A DNA stretch of 64,000 bases from Thalassolituus sp006212115 (GCF_040372045.1 NZ_BAABWH010000007.1); one strand, 5' to 3'. Shown: positions 24,922 to 34,788, counted from the first letter of the stretch. Program-made: numbers and translations. The notes: generated by a model from the letters alone, not told the origin.

Positions 24922-27900
24922 ATGGATGTTGTATCTATGACCCTCCGTAATTGGATCTTGGGGTACGCGCTCGCCCTTTTCACGATAACGCCAGCCTACT
25001 CAGCTGTTTTGGAAACCCGAGAATACGACGGTGTTGTTTACGCATTGACCGATAACGATCAAATTCTCAGATTTGATCTCGAATCAGGATCAGAGTTAAA
25101 TGCCATTGAATTGCAAAACCCAGCCCAACATTTAGCCGTTTCTGCAGATAAGATTATTCTTGCTAACGGACGTGAAGTTCGCGAGGTGTCGCTCCCAGAC
25201 CTCACTGTATCCTATGTCGGTGGAACACCCGCCAATGTCCTTGCTGTCTCTCTGGCTGAAGATTACATAATTACAGCGGAATCAGATAACCAGGCTCGAC
25301 TCTACAGTTCCGAAGGCGTTGAATTGTACGATCGATCCGTCTCAACAACTCAGGCTACTTTTATAACGAGTAAGATCTCTGAAAAAGTGGCTTACAGAAG
25401 TTCCAGTCAGATATGTACGACTGCAAAAGGCTCTAGCGAGAGCCTTACGATGAACTGTAACTATTTTTCTACAAATGAATATGGAGTATCAAACGGCGAT
25501 ATCCCCTTAGGGACTTCCGAGTTACTGGTTGGCTCTGGTTATTTATTAAACATCAACGAACGGCATGTTTCTTCCCGCATTCCATCGACAAATGTCATAG
25601 CAGCAACCAGGCTTTCTGGAGCCATTGCAGTACTAAGTAGTACAGGAGTACTGACTCAATTCTCTGAACAAGGGATTGAAACCGGTCAGTTTACCCCCTC
25701 AAGTCAATACAACTACTTGTCATCGTACGGAGACCAGTATGTTGTATTGAATATTACCGATAGCGGCTTCACCTCCGAGTATATTTCTCCAGAAATCGAT
25801 ATCGTTCCTCCTGTCGTTGTGAATACCCCCCCGGCACTACCTGGCAACACCTCTTCGATAATTCCGGAAAACATTCTTACAACACAAGCCGGCAAGGCAA
25901 TATTTTACGACTCGGAAACGGAAGGTCTCTATATCTGGGACATAATGCAAAACGCATTCACGGCTGCCTACTTCATGCATTCCGATGCCGTTAACCTAAC
26001 TTATGACGAATACTCGGACTCAGTTTTCAGCATACATTCAGATGGTTATTTACGAAAAATAGATCTCAGCCAAGAAACTCCACGAGTGTCTGCACTAGCA
26101 TATTTACCGGGCTCCGACTGGACGGAACTAGCAGTATTTATAGATAAAGTCGAAGTAAGAACCGCGATTTCCTGGGGTAAACACTTGATCGATCATTCAG
26201 GTGATTTTCTCAACATCTTCACACACCAATCCTATCCGATGAATGCCTCGTACTGGGTCACAGGAGAAAGCGCCTATTATCAGCTCTATCGTAACTATCT
26301 TCGTAAAAGTATCTATGACACTGATACGGAAACTTTTGTTACCACTTCCAATACATCGATTGGAGACAGCGTAGCGCAGACACTTTCTGTGTTACCCGAG
26401 CTGAATAGTGCCGTGATAAATAATGGTAAATTAATCAATCTTGAGACTTTATCGAATAGCCTGACTCTCAGTAGTGATATTTATCAGGCCGCCTATCCAG
26501 CTGCTCAGTTAATTACCGTTGCCAGCGATAAATCCGGCCTGCAGATATGGTCAGCAGCGGGTGAACTGACTTCATTCATTCACAAGGGTAACCCTGACGA
26601 CCTCCGTCTCGTCTATGATGATACATATTTAGGCGTCATTCATATCAGCTCCGAAGGGACCGTCATCAACCGCTATAACATCGCATCAGGTGGCGATATT
26701 GATGAAGATACAGTCAGTGACTTCTTTGATAATTGCCCATCAGTTCCTAACACGAACCAAGCGGATCAGGACAACGATTACGTTGGCGACGCGTGCGATA
26801 ATGATGTTGACGGCGATGATATTCCTAATGATATCGAAACAGCTAATGGGCTCGACCCCTTAAGTAATGCAGACCGGAACACAGATAAGGATAATGATGG
26901 CCTACCAAATGCCTACGAGTATTTGATTGGTGCCGATATTTCGTCTGAATCTTCAGCCCCGTTCACTGGTCAATTCTCGATCGACTTTGATGACGGGCAG
27001 ATTCCGTCATCCATCGTTACCCAGGGAGGAGAATGGTTTCTTCTTGAAGATTACGCCTACGATGTCGAAGGTTACGACCTTCGCGGCCCGATTGCAGAGA
27101 GCGGATATCCCCTACCTTACATTGAGTTCTATGCAAACTTTGACGGCACGGGTGATTTACGATTTAGCAGAACCTCTGATAACTCGTATGGCAGCTCACC
27201 TATTCTGAGAATATACATCGCTGGCTCTGAGGTAACTGAACAGTACCGAGATGGTTATCGCTATATTGATGGTTCAGATATCCCTGATGGTATCCAACAA
27301 GTAAGAATAGAATTACAGATACCGTCGTATAACTATAATGACCCTGATGAGCAGGTCATAATCGATGATATTGAATACAAGACATACGTCGGACCGGACC
27401 GGGACGACGATGGTATCCCCGACGACAGCGATAACTGTTATTCGGTTCAAAACCCAGACCAGATTGATTCAGATATGGATGGTCGGGGTGACGCATGCGA
27501 TAGCTACTTTGATGACTGGGACGAAGATGGCATCCCAGACGTACTCGATAATTGTATATGGGATTACAATCCAAGCCAGGCAGATAGTGATAACAACGGA
27601 ACAGGCGATGCTTGCGATTACGTCTATACAGATGATGCCGATGACGATGGCATCACAGACCTACTTGATAATTGTGTATGGGATTACAACCCAAGCCAGA
27701 CAGATAGTGACAATGACGGAACCGGCGATGCTTGTGAGTACGTCTACACAGATGATGACGCTGATGATGATGGCGTCAGCAACTGGATAGACAACTGTCC
27801 TGACATAGCTAACTATGACCAAGCAGACAGTGATATCGACTATCTGGGAGACGCATGTGATGACGACATTGATGGCGACGGCCTGAAGAATGACGACGAA

Positions 27901-28635
27901 GAAACCTTAGGCAGAGATCCTCTAATATCTGAAGGTATCTGGTATGACTCTGATAATGACGGAGTCGCCGACTTTATCGAATTAAGAATGGGCAGTTCGA
28001 TAAGTGAGACCGATGAGTTCTCTGGTGTAGATCTTCGCTCGTACTTCCCATTGGGGAATATGCAAAGCAACTACCTCAGTGACTATGCTGGCGAATACCG
28101 AATCAATATGGAGTTCATTGGAGATAATCGCTACAAGCGCTGGTTCAATGACGATGAATGCTACAGCATAGTGGAAGCACGTCCCGATGGTATTTATCTT
28201 ACAGAGCAGGTTTGCGACGAAGAAGAAGGCGAAGATATTCGTTGGGTATTTACCGATCGTTTAATCATGCCAGCAGAGTTAACCCCGGGCGAACCCATTA
28301 CCATTGCGTACACCTATGAACAGTTTGAGGGTGATAACCTGATGGGTATCTATACGAATAGCCATAACCTGACTCTGGTTGGTCAAGGACAGCAAGAGTT
28401 CAACGGGGTGACAGTAAACACCATTGAGCTGATGTATGACAACGAAGAGGACTCCGCAGAAACTTATGCAGAGGGCTTAGGCTTCTTCTCTACACAGCGA
28501 ATTCAGCTTCAATCGTCACAGATATCCTCTCAGGAAGAATGGCCATCAAGTGGCGGAAGCGGGGGCGCCTTTAACCTATTCTGGTTGTTACTCGCGTCTA
28601 TTGGTTTACTGACCAGACAGCGAAGAGCCTACTGA
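24922..28635 (+). CDS. large secreted protein with thrombospondin type 3 repeats and GlyGly-CTERM sorting tail
   Basis: 1237 residues. A signal peptide opens the protein (ILGYALALFTITPAYSA); the in-frame ATG at 24937 would give a more standard signal peptide, so the start may be there. Residues about 30-590 look like repeated beta strands with a propeller feel. About 595-670 and 830-1020 hold thrombospondin type 3 calcium-binding repeats (DNCP...NxDQxDxDxDxxGDACD), with an intervening beta-sandwich-like domain. Residues about 1040-1200 form a C-terminal domain. The tail is SSGGSGGAFNLFWLLLA then basic QRR: the GlyGly-CTERM signal processed by rhombosortase, usually after type II secretion. 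No rhombosortase or type II genes are in the window. The gene is more AT-rich than its neighbours. The ligand is unknown. Confidence 0.88.
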   Translation: MDVVSMTLRNWILGYALALFTITPAYSAVLETREYDGVVYALTDNDQILRFDLESGSELNAIELQNPAQHLAVSADKIILANGREVREVSLPDLTVSYVGGTPANVLAVSLAEDYIITAESDNQARLYSSEGVELYDRSVSTTQATFITSKISEKVAYRSSSQICTTAKGSSESLTMNCNYFSTNEYGVSNGDIPLGTSELLVGSGYLLNINERHVSSRIPSTNVIAATRLSGAIAVLSSTGVLTQFSEQGIETGQFTPSSQYNYLSSYGDQYVVLNITDSGFTSEYISPEIDIVPPVVVNTPPALPGNTSSIIPENILTTQAGKAIFYDSETEGLYIWDIMQNAFTAAYFMHSDAVNLTYDEYSDSVFSIHSDGYLRKIDLSQETPRVSALAYLPGSDWTELAVFIDKVEVRTAISWGKHLIDHSGDFLNIFTHQSYPMNASYWVTGESAYYQLYRNYLRKSIYDTDTETFVTTSNTSIGDSVAQTLSVLPELNSAVINNGKLINLETLSNSLTLSSDIYQAAYPAAQLITVASDKSGLQIWSAAGELTSFIHKGNPDDLRLVYDDTYLGVIHISSEGTVINRYNIASGGDIDEDTVSDFFDNCPSVPNTNQADQDNDYVGDACDNDVDGDDIPNDIETANGLDPLSNADRNTDKDNDGLPNAYEYLIGADISSESSAPFTGQFSIDFDDGQIPSSIVTQGGEWFLLEDYAYDVEGYDLRGPIAESGYPLPYIEFYANFDGTGDLRFSRTSDNSYGSSPILRIYIAGSEVTEQYRDGYRYIDGSDIPDGIQQVRIELQIPSYNYNDPDEQVIIDDIEYKTYVGPDRDDDGIPDDSDNCYSVQNPDQIDSDMDGRGDACDSYFDDWDEDGIPDVLDNCIWDYNPSQADSDNNGTGDACDYVYTDDADDDGITDLLDNCVWDYNPSQTDSDNDGTGDACEYVYTDDDADDDGVSNWIDNCPDIANYDQADSDIDYLGDACDDDIDGDGLKNDDEETLGRDPLISEGIWYDSDNDGVADFIELRMGSSISETDEFSGVDLRSYFPLGNMQSNYLSDYAGEYRINMEFIGDNRYKRWFNDDECYSIVEARPDGIYLTEQVCDEEEGEDIRWVFTDRLIMPAELTPGEPITIAYTYEQFEGDNLMGIYTNSHNLTLVGQGQQEFNGVTVNTIELMYDNEEDSAETYAEGLGFFSTQRIQLQSSQISSQEEWPSSGGSGGAFNLFWLLLASIGLLTRQRRAY
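27430..27789 (+). repeat. in-gene tandem repeats of the TSP3 unit, about 120 bp
   Basis: The DNC motif recurs at 27430, 27547, 27667 and 27790, that is at 117, 120 and 123 bp steps (39-41 residues). The units starting at 27547 and 27667 are nearly identical in DNA as well as protein (IWDYNPSQADSDN versus VWDYNPSQTDSDN), which points to a recent in-frame duplication. Confidence 0.85.
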
Positions 28636-28661
28636 GAAAAGACTAAACAATGATTCAAATA

Positions 28662-28684
28662 ACCGGGCCAAGTGCCCGGTTTTT
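28662..28684 (+). terminator. intrinsic terminator of the TSP3 gene
   Basis: A 7-bp stem ACCGGGC/GCCCGGT with a 5-nt loop and five T. The stem is nearly the same as the tkt terminator. Confidence 0.9.
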
Positions 28685-28776
28685 GTCTCTCTTAGGCGAT
28701 GTTTACAATCATAACGATGCCGCGGTTAAGAAAAGTTGTTAGGATCGGAAGAAACGACCTGTATGGAAAACATAGC

Positions 28777-29754
28777 ATGCATCGTCTCTTCACTTTCTTA
28801 TTACTCACAATGGCGTCGGGATGCTCTCTCGTTTTCGCCGAGACACTGACCTTTGCCTTAGTCGCCAAAAGCACATCGGATCCGAACTTTGTACTAGCCT
28901 GGGAAGCCTGTGACAGAGCAGCCCAAAGGGACGGCAATCGCTGTGAGCTCTTGGGTGAAGCTGGTGTCGCGAATGCCCACCTTCAAGCCAAAGCGATTGA
29001 AGATGCACTCGCCTCTCAGAAGTACGCAGCGCTTGCGGTTTCAGTCACCCAATCCGAGTTTGTTGCCTCTGCTCTCGCACAAGCCAACATCCCTGTCGTT
29101 ACCTTTGATTCGCCATTTAATGACACTGAATTTGACGCTGCGCCTACTTACGTTGGGGTGAACAATTACCTGTTCGGCAGAGACCTCGGCATGATGGCAC
29201 AATGGCTGCGCCCACATGCGGGAACACTTTGCATTATGTCGGTCGAGCACGACCCTAATCTACAACAGCGCGTAGAGGGTATCAGGCGGGCGCTGAGTGG
29301 CGACCCTGAAAGAAGTAGCGATCTTCCGCTTGATAGCGAGCAAGGATGGACTGAAGCTGATCGCTGCCCCCTTTTGTCCGCTGGCAGCTCTGCTGACGCA
29401 CTAACCCAACTACGAGGCATACTGCAGAATATACGCCCTGATGTTCTGATCTCGGTCGGACACTGGCCGGTGATTAATGAAAGAGGTTTCCGAACGTTAC
29501 TCGAGGAGAACAACCTGAAAACTGGCACCTACGGTCCAGGGATCATAGTTGGCGTGGGAGGAATAACCAGTAGCTACCGGGAGCTTCTTACCGAGGGCCT
29601 TCTGTCCGGTATCGTCAGTATCGACTTCGATGAAATTGGTGCCAAAACCTACCAACAAATGAACGCCATAGTAAAAGGGAAACCCGTCGAGCCGTCTGTC
29701 TATACGAACAGTATTTTTATTCCACCCCAGGCGCGGGCTCATCCAGACGAATGA
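28777..29754 (+). CDS. periplasmic sugar-type substrate-binding protein (orphan)
   Basis: 325 residues of the type I periplasmic binding fold (peripla_BP_4 / ribose-binding-like): LTFALVAKSTSDPNFVLAWEACDRAAQ at the start, IEDALASQKYAALAVSV, ANIPVVTFDSPF, and a second lobe with RPDVLISVGHWP and GIVSIDFDEIG. ATG 28777 gives a signal peptide ending near VFA; in-frame upstream starts (28699) would place a 26-residue basic leader before it. No permease or ATPase lies nearby, so it may feed a sensor or a distant transporter. Its 3' end overlaps the convergent pseudouridine synthase by 38 bp. Confidence 0.8.
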   Translation: MHRLFTFLLLTMASGCSLVFAETLTFALVAKSTSDPNFVLAWEACDRAAQRDGNRCELLGEAGVANAHLQAKAIEDALASQKYAALAVSVTQSEFVASALAQANIPVVTFDSPFNDTEFDAAPTYVGVNNYLFGRDLGMMAQWLRPHAGTLCIMSVEHDPNLQQRVEGIRRALSGDPERSSDLPLDSEQGWTEADRCPLLSAGSSADALTQLRGILQNIRPDVLISVGHWPVINERGFRTLLEENNLKTGTYGPGIIVGVGGITSSYRELLTEGLLSGIVSIDFDEIGAKTYQQMNAIVKGKPVEPSVYTNSIFIPPQARAHPDE

Positions 29755-30643
29755 TCTCGAGTCCTTCAGGCAGCGACAGCTGAATTTCAACTGCGACCAG
29801 CTTTTGACAGGTTGCCCCCAACACCTGAAAATCGTCCTCGCTGAGGGCTCCGTCCAATCGTTTGAGATAGTAGCGCCCATCAAAGGAATAAATTTTATCC
29901 CCCACTATCGGGTGGCCCAAGGACGCAAGATGCGCCCGTATCTGATGCTTCCTGCCGGTCAGGAGTGTGCATTCAATCTCTGTGAACTCCCCCGAACGGG
30001 CGACGACATCAAACCGTGTCTGCGAAGGTTTCACCGATACGAACACAGGATCAGACTCATCGGTTACAGGAAACATCTGTGTTCGAATTAAACTGTCTAC
30101 ACGCTCCGAAAGCGCTGTAACAACCTCTTTACTCTGCCATTCCGGGTCACCCCACACCGTCGCGTGATACACCTTTTTGGTCATCAACCGCGACAAGCGC
30201 TTCTTCCAACGCTTGTCGGCAGCTTCGTGCTTGGCAATCAGAATCAAACCGGCGGTTTCTGCATCGAGCCGGTGCAATAGGCGCGCATCGCGCCAAGGGG
30301 TGTGACGGCGTACTTCCGAGATCAGGGTTCCGAACAAATTGCGTGTAGTTCGACTAACTGGTAGCTGATGAGGCTTGTAAACGACCATCAGGTCATGGCG
30401 CTCCCAAACGACATACCAACCCCGATCAACTGGCCCCTCAATGTGATCCGACAACTCAATACTGAGTACGCCATTCTCTGGCAGTGTACGCCCGGCTACG
30501 AACGGCTCACCATCTATACGACACATGGCAGCCAAAGCATTTCGCTGCTCCGCAGAGTGACGCGGTAGTAACCACGCTATCGCGTCATCAAGTGATTGCC
30601 ACGGGTCCGACGGGGTAAGCGAGCAAGAAAGACAGTAGCTCAT
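29717..30643 (-). CDS. RluA-family RNA pseudouridine synthase
   Basis: 308 residues. The catalytic motif LLHRLDAETAGL contains the Asp nucleophile, with VVYKPHQLPVS before it and RKHQIRAHLASLGHPIVGDKIY after it. No S4 domain is obvious. Likely acts on rRNA or tRNA; the exact uridine is not predictable. ATG 30643 is chosen because it overlaps the yqaA stop by ATGA; an in-frame GTG at 30664 lies inside yqaA. It is co-transcribed with yqaA. Confidence 0.92.
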   Translation of the reverse strand: MSYCLSCSLTPSDPWQSLDDAIAWLLPRHSAEQRNALAAMCRIDGEPFVAGRTLPENGVLSIELSDHIEGPVDRGWYVVWERHDLMVVYKPHQLPVSRTTRNLFGTLISEVRRHTPWRDARLLHRLDAETAGLILIAKHEAADKRWKKRLSRLMTKKVYHATVWGDPEWQSKEVVTALSERVDSLIRTQMFPVTDESDPVFVSVKPSQTRFDVVARSGEFTEIECTLLTGRKHQIRAHLASLGHPIVGDKIYSFDGRYYLKRLDGALSEDDFQVLGATCQKLVAVEIQLSLPEGLEIIRLDEPAPGVE

Positions 30644-31092
30644 CCAGCCATCACACCGAGCCACGCAAGAGCCAGAAAGACATAACGTAGCAGCTTTCCT
30701 GTAAAGATTAATATCAACGACAGTGCAGTCGGCGTTCTACTTATCCCAGCGAGTACCACGAGAATATCTCCAACTATAGGCACCCAGCTCAGTAACAGGG
30801 ACCACACGCCGTAACGATTAAACAGAGCCTCTGCTGCACGCCCGCGACGGGATAACACTCTTTTACTGTCATACCAGGCCCGACCAGCCTTACCCAGCCA
30901 CCACGTCAGATAGCCCCCGAGTGTATTACCCAGGGTCGCTAAAGCAACCACCCATAACGCAGAAATGCTCTTTTCGAGCAGGACAATCACATACCACTCC
31001 GAGCCCAGCGGAAGGACAGAACCTGCCGCGAAAGACAGCAGGAACATAATCAACAGGTTGGTCAAATCATCTGAAAAGACGATATCGGACAT
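30640..31092 (-). CDS. YqaA-family small inner-membrane protein (DedA/VTT superfamily)
   Basis: 150 residues with four to five hydrophobic segments and the VTT-like core: FAAGSVLPLGSEWYVIVLL, ATLGNTLGGYLTWWLG, FNRYGVWSLLLSWVPIVGDILVVLAG. DedA relatives act in undecaprenyl-phosphate or phospholipid flipping; the role of YqaA itself is not established. First gene of a two-gene unit with the pseudouridine synthase, divergent from the alpha/beta hydrolase at 31158. Confidence 0.88.
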   Translation of the reverse strand: MSDIVFSDDLTNLLIMFLLSFAAGSVLPLGSEWYVIVLLEKSISALWVVALATLGNTLGGYLTWWLGKAGRAWYDSKRVLSRRGRAAEALFNRYGVWSLLLSWVPIVGDILVVLAGISRTPTALSLILIFTGKLLRYVFLALAWLGVMAG

Positions 31093-31157
31093 AGCGGTTA
31101 AACACCTGTCTGTTACACTTCGTGCTTTAGTTTAACAGCCAGAGTGCATGGGTCCTC

Positions 31158-32036
31158 ATGTTGCAGTCATTATTCAAAGAAAAATACGGCATTCCACTGG
31201 ACGAAATAAAGCGCCGACACGCGTATGAAGATTCAAAGTTTATCCGCGTACAAGGCATGGACGTTCATTATCGTGATGTTGGCGAAGGCCCTGTATTACT
31301 TCTTCTTCACGGAATGTTCTCTTCACTGCACACATGGGAAGACTGGATAGAAACTCTGAAACAAGACTTCCGGGTTATTGCATTAGACGCACCGAATTAT
31401 GGCCTGACAGGCGCACACCCTAACGGTATGTTTAAGCATATTTACAGTGATTTCCTGAATGACTTTACCGATGCATTGGATATCAAAGAATGCATGCTCG
31501 CGGGCAATTCACTTGGTGGCTGGATGTCGTGGGAATTTGCAGGACGCTATCCTGAAAAAGTGAAAAAGATCATTCTAATTGATTCCGCGGGATTCTTATT
31601 TGTAGTTCCCTGGCTGTTACTGACGCTTGCACTGCCGGGTGCTACTTTCCTTGGGCAGCGAGTGAAATACCCGAAAGGCGCGTTCTGGGCAGTTATTAAG
31701 GATGTCTACGGTGATCGCTCAAAAGTCACCAAAGAAAAAGTGGATCTTTACTACGACCTTTCCATGCGCGAGGGAAATCGAATGGCTTCCGCTCGTGTCG
31801 TACACTTTATCCGCAATAACTTTGGTTTCAGAACCGGCTACATGAAGAATATCCACCAGCCAACATTGGTTATGTGGGGGCGCAAGGATCGCTGGATTCC
31901 GCTACGCCACGTGAAATCCTTTATGAAAAAGATCCGTAATTCCGAATCGATTATTTACGATGACGCTGGGCATATGCCGATGGAAGAAATTCCGGATATT
32001 AGCGTAAAGGATGCGCGAGAGTTTTTGCTACGTTAA
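31158..32036 (+). CDS. alpha/beta-fold hydrolase (paralogue A)
   Basis: 292 residues. Oxyanion region LLHGMFSSLHTW, nucleophile elbow GNSLGG (Ser118), acid WGRKDRWIP, and catalytic His in DDAGHMPMEEIPD, so the triad is complete. No signal peptide; a hydrophobic cap segment (FLFVVPWLLLTLALPG) may bind lipid or membrane. A paralogue with the same layout lies at 33852, with a PhoD gene between them on the other strand. Likely an esterase or lipase; substrate unknown. The last 4 bases overlap the PhoD gene tail to tail. Confidence 0.9.
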   Translation: MLQSLFKEKYGIPLDEIKRRHAYEDSKFIRVQGMDVHYRDVGEGPVLLLLHGMFSSLHTWEDWIETLKQDFRVIALDAPNYGLTGAHPNGMFKHIYSDFLNDFTDALDIKECMLAGNSLGGWMSWEFAGRYPEKVKKIILIDSAGFLFVVPWLLLTLALPGATFLGQRVKYPKGAFWAVIKDVYGDRSKVTKEKVDLYYDLSMREGNRMASARVVHFIRNNFGFRTGYMKNIHQPTLVMWGRKDRWIPLRHVKSFMKKIRNSESIIYDDAGHMPMEEIPDISVKDAREFLLR

Positions 32037-33676
32037 GGCGAATACCACGCAGCGATTCGCTCTTTAATGCTCATTCCGTCAGGAGTCCCACCTGACGGAG
32101 TCCAGTTTCGAAGATACGCAAGATCATCAGAAAACTCTGCCATTGGTGTTCCCTCGCCCTCGAGCGATACGGGTACTGACTCGATAAAGTCGCATGTATC
32201 CCGCGCCACTTTTAATGCCTTCAGACAACTTACTGTGTAGCGAGGACTGTCTACACGATTCACAGCCCACCACTCCGCTTGCAACGTCTCGTGAGTAATG
32301 TCGAGCAATACAAATCCCCGGTAATAAAAATCAACGAATTCAAGGTGTGGCATTACCTGAGATAAAGAGGAGGCAGCAACCATCGCAGCCGTTTGATTAG
32401 TAATACCCGGAGACGTCACCGCCGGCGTAACCAATTCAAACCCAAGAGGGTGATCCGTTGAGGCAAAAGGGTCTTCGTATAACGTCATCGCCCAACTGGA
32501 GTGAATGTCCCCAGTAAGCACACCGAAATTACTGATTTGGTGCTTTCGTAAACAACCAAAGAGACGACGACGCGCTGCGGGGTATCCATCCCATTGATCG
32601 TAGTTTAGAGGCTGATCAGCCAGACCCAGCTGAGCCATCATCACTTGCTGACCCAATAGCTTCCAGGTAACGCCCTGCTGCTGAGCCTCCATTAAGCGGC
32701 CTTCCAGCCACTGCTCCTGCTCCATTCCCAGTAACGTACGCTCTTCCATCTGAGTTTGCTGGGGCAGTGACGCGGGCTCGTCCCGGCCGGCTAATCGTGT
32801 ATCAAGGACAGAGAGGTCCAATAAATCTCCGAAGCGGTATCCTCGATACAATGCCAACCTGCCTGTATGGCTGATCTCCCGCACAGGCATCCACTCATAA
32901 TACGCCTGCACCGCTGCATTCAGTCGAACACTCCAGTCTCCCTGCTGATCAGAGTGATTCTTCGCACCGCCCTGCCAGGCATTATTGGCAACTTCATGGT
33001 CATCCCAGATCGCGATAAAAGCATGACTACGATGAACCGCCTGAGAGTCCTTATCTGCTTTGTAGCAGGCATGTCGTGCACGGTAATCGGCGAGACTGAC
33101 GGTTTCCTGTAACGGCTCGTTTATCCGACCACTTGATAGGGATTCCTCGATATTGGCGTATTCATAAATGTAATCACCGAGGTGTAAGATAACATCAAGG
33201 TCAGAGCGGCCAGCTAATTCGCGATAAACATTAAAATATCCTGCCGCGTAATTAGAACAGGATGTAAACGCGAGGCGAATACGGTCGACATGACCATCAG
33301 GAAGAGTACGGAATCGACCCGTATCTGACCAATGCCCGGAACAGTAAAAAGCATAGAAATAGGCGTGCCCTGGAGCAAGGCCACGCACGTCGTGCTTAAC
33401 CGTGTAATCCCTCTCGGCCGACGTGTAACCGCTTCCCTCGGCCACGATATTATTTAAACCACGGTCTGTGGCAATAACCCAGCGATAAGCCAACCCGCCT
33501 TGCTGCCCAGAAGGTGTTAACCGAGTCCAGATAATGATGGCGTCCGAAAGTGGATCACCACTGGCAACACCATGCTGGAAAGGGTATCCGGACTGAGTGC
33601 GCTGATCTTTACCGCCCGCCAGTACAAATCCGCTGGCTAAGCTGTCGATCAGAAATTCCCTGCGGGACAGAGGCAT
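32033..33676 (-). CDS. phoD: Tat-exported alkaline phosphatase D-family protein (PhoD)
   Basis: 547 residues. Twin-arginine signal SRREFLIDS at the very start, then the PhoD N-terminal domain (FQHGVASGDPLSDAIIIWTRLTP) and the metallophosphatase core: FTSCSNYAAGYFNVYRELA, ILHLGDYIYEY, AIWDDHEVANNAW, LTGDIHSSWA. These give the Fe/Ca-binding Asp, Asn and His residues. Acts on phosphomonoesters or phosphodiesters in the periplasm. It lies between two alpha/beta hydrolases; no PHO box was recognised in the 175-bp gap upstream. Confidence 0.94.
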   Translation of the reverse strand: MPLSRREFLIDSLASGFVLAGGKDQRTQSGYPFQHGVASGDPLSDAIIIWTRLTPSGQQGGLAYRWVIATDRGLNNIVAEGSGYTSAERDYTVKHDVRGLAPGHAYFYAFYCSGHWSDTGRFRTLPDGHVDRIRLAFTSCSNYAAGYFNVYRELAGRSDLDVILHLGDYIYEYANIEESLSSGRINEPLQETVSLADYRARHACYKADKDSQAVHRSHAFIAIWDDHEVANNAWQGGAKNHSDQQGDWSVRLNAAVQAYYEWMPVREISHTGRLALYRGYRFGDLLDLSVLDTRLAGRDEPASLPQQTQMEERTLLGMEQEQWLEGRLMEAQQQGVTWKLLGQQVMMAQLGLADQPLNYDQWDGYPAARRRLFGCLRKHQISNFGVLTGDIHSSWAMTLYEDPFASTDHPLGFELVTPAVTSPGITNQTAAMVAASSLSQVMPHLEFVDFYYRGFVLLDITHETLQAEWWAVNRVDSPRYTVSCLKALKVARDTCDFIESVPVSLEGEGTPMAEFSDDLAYLRNWTPSGGTPDGMSIKERIAAWYSP

Positions 33677-33851
33677 CGCTAAAGCTCATTCTGTGTCTGA
33701 CGCGTACAGTAAGCCCTGTTCAAATTACAGGCAGATGGCCCCTATCTGACAAAACGATGACAATTTCACAGCCAATGCTGTCGCTATACAACCTCCCCGT
33801 TACAACCAGAGACGTGCATTCTTCGGGTGTGTAAAAATTAAGGAAAACAGC

Positions 33852-34739
33852 ATGTCATTGATGCGTTATATGGGCCTGACAAAACTCAGCACCGCCGAAC
33901 TCGCCGAGACCTATACCAACGACAATTCCAAGTTCTTTCACTACCGTGGTGACAATATTCACTACCGGGTAGAAGGTAACTCTGACGAAGCCGCGCCAGT
34001 GCTTATCATGCTCCATGGGATTATGGCATCGCTTCAGACATGGGATGGCTGGGTAGAACATCTGAAGGAGAAATATCGAATCGTCCGCCTCGATGTGCCC
34101 GGCTTCGGCCTCAGTGGTGCAATCAGCGATGGCGATACTTCCATCGAAGGCATCGTTGATCGTATGAACGCCCTGATGAATCATCTGGGCCTTGATAAGG
34201 CAGTCCTGATCGGTAACTCACTGGGAGGTTATATCTCATGGAGTTTTGCTGCAGAACACCCTGAAAAAGTTCAGGCGCTCGTCCTTTTGGATGCCGCTGG
34301 CTATCCGATGCAGCTCCCCCTGATTATGAAGCTGTTCACCACCCCTTACCTACGCCATCTGGTCAGGGTCGCTACGCCTCAATTTATCGTAAGGTACATA
34401 CTCGGAGAGGTTTACGGAGATAAACACCGCATAGCCGAAGAAAAAATCCCTTGTTACCAGGATATGATGCTGCACAAGGGCAACCCTCTATCACTGCTTA
34501 AGATCTTCGAAGAGCTGGATCACATGACGCCCGAGCGTGTAACAGAAGTCACAGCGCCAACCCTGATTCAGTGGGGTGAAAAAGACATCTGGATTACGCC
34601 TAAAAATGCCCCGTTGTTTCACCGGGATATCAAGGGCTCCGAACTGATTATGTACCCCGGAGTCGGTCACGTCCCTATGGAAGAGATTCCGGAACAGTCA
34701 GTCAAGGACGCCGAAGCGTTTCTGTCACGCGTACTGTAA
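33852..34739 (+). CDS. alpha/beta-fold hydrolase (paralogue B)
   Basis: 295 residues, same architecture as paralogue A: MLHGIMASLQTWDGW, GNSLGG (Ser123), WGEKDIWITP, and GVGHVPMEEIPEQSVKDAEAFL. The cap region differs most. AAGGA is 8 bases before the ATG. It is divergent from phoD over a 175-bp gap, so the two may share regulation. Proposed lipid or ester hydrolase; no substrate evidence. Confidence 0.9.
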   Translation: MSLMRYMGLTKLSTAELAETYTNDNSKFFHYRGDNIHYRVEGNSDEAAPVLIMLHGIMASLQTWDGWVEHLKEKYRIVRLDVPGFGLSGAISDGDTSIEGIVDRMNALMNHLGLDKAVLIGNSLGGYISWSFAAEHPEKVQALVLLDAAGYPMQLPLIMKLFTTPYLRHLVRVATPQFIVRYILGEVYGDKHRIAEEKIPCYQDMMLHKGNPLSLLKIFEELDHMTPERVTEVTAPTLIQWGEKDIWITPKNAPLFHRDIKGSELIMYPGVGHVPMEEIPEQSVKDAEAFLSRVL

Positions 34740-34788
34740 CCCCCAGAGCAGCATGACCTGCAGGGGCAAAGAGAATGACGTGTCGACG

